In this document: positions 63,945 to 64,000 of the stretch, in pieces
Layout of the letters: every line of letters begins with the position of its first letter
Numbering within the stretch: position 1 is the stretch's first letter
Origin: Geobacillus thermocatenulatus
GTDB lineage: Bacteria > Bacillota > Bacilli > Bacillales > Anoxybacillaceae
Length of the DNA stretch: 64,000 nucleotides
Direction: 5' to 3'
NCBI RefSeq assembly: GCF_002217655.1
Contig: NZ_NEWK01000001.1
Location: 1,250,001 to 1,314,000, forward strand
Program-made: the position numbers and the translations under genes
The notes under the pieces: generated by a model
What the model saw: only the letters and a program-made list of their open reading frames with translations
Databases searched by the model: none
What the model was told of the DNA's origin: nothing

Positions 63945-64000
63945 TTGCATGATGAAACGGTTCGAACGGGATGGTTCATGAACTTTGGGAAAGAAGGGAA

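Overview
The window looks like a chromosomal segment of a thermophilic Bacillaceae, most likely Geobacillus. The core genes are GC-rich with Bacillus-type ribosome binding sites. The backbone follows the Bacillus subtilis order bkdR-ptb-bcd-buk-lpdV-bkdAA-bkdAB-bkdB ... yqiW(brxB) ... yqjA-yqjB ... yqjC(mce)-yqjD-yqjE ... gndA ... zwf-rnz-namA-proI. This assignment rests on recognised protein families and remembered gene order; no database search was possible.

Layout. 1-9.9 kb: branched-chain 2-oxo-acid degradation operon behind a textbook sigma-54 promoter, with its activator BkdR cut by the left edge. 10.0-13.1 kb: a beta-propeller lipoprotein overlapping a two-component system. 13.1-17.0 kb: an AT-rich insert with an ABC exporter-like pair and a small secreted protein, all on the minus strand. 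17.3-23.4 kb: mutA-mutB-meaB (methylmalonyl-CoA mutase and its GTPase chaperone) and bacilliredoxin brxB. 23.4-44.8 kb: a large accessory/defence island between brxB and yqjA. 44.9-52.7 kb: yqjA, an L,D-transpeptidase, a 30-codon Prli42-like gene on the minus strand, methylmalonyl-CoA epimerase, a carboxyltransferase, an M20 peptidase, a CheW protein, a Gly/Tyr-rich probable spore protein and gndA. 52.7-58.1 kb: a second accessory patch (BceB-like remnant, secreted beta-propeller, GH1 phospho-glucosidase, AbrB/PIN toxin-antitoxin). 58.1-64.0 kb: a cyclase-family hydrolase, zwf, rnz, namA, and proI behind a proline T-box; an ArgR-like operator sits at the right edge.

Metabolic logic. The bkd operon oxidises branched-chain amino acids to acyl-CoAs, with Ptb/Buk able to yield acid and ATP. 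The valine and isoleucine branches give propionyl-CoA, which the carboxyltransferase/epimerase pair and MutAB convert to succinyl-CoA. gndA and zwf supply NADPH by the oxidative pentose phosphate route.

The island is the most interesting part. It carries an AbrB/RelE-type toxin-antitoxin pair and a stand-alone methylase fused to a single HsdS-type recognition domain. It also carries a type I restriction system in ruins (hsdM deletion, IS fragment in hsdS, hsdR with deletion, stop and frameshift). Next comes an intact, AT-rich four-gene operon ending in a 1786-residue DEAH helicase with a DUF1998-like cysteine cluster. That operon resembles Druantia-type defence but has no recognisable DruA. 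Three copies, in different states of decay, of a HEPN/MNT nucleotidyltransferase toxin-antitoxin locus punctuate the island. Two of them share a nearly identical 297-bp direct repeat 16 kb apart, suggesting how the cargo was assembled or could be lost.
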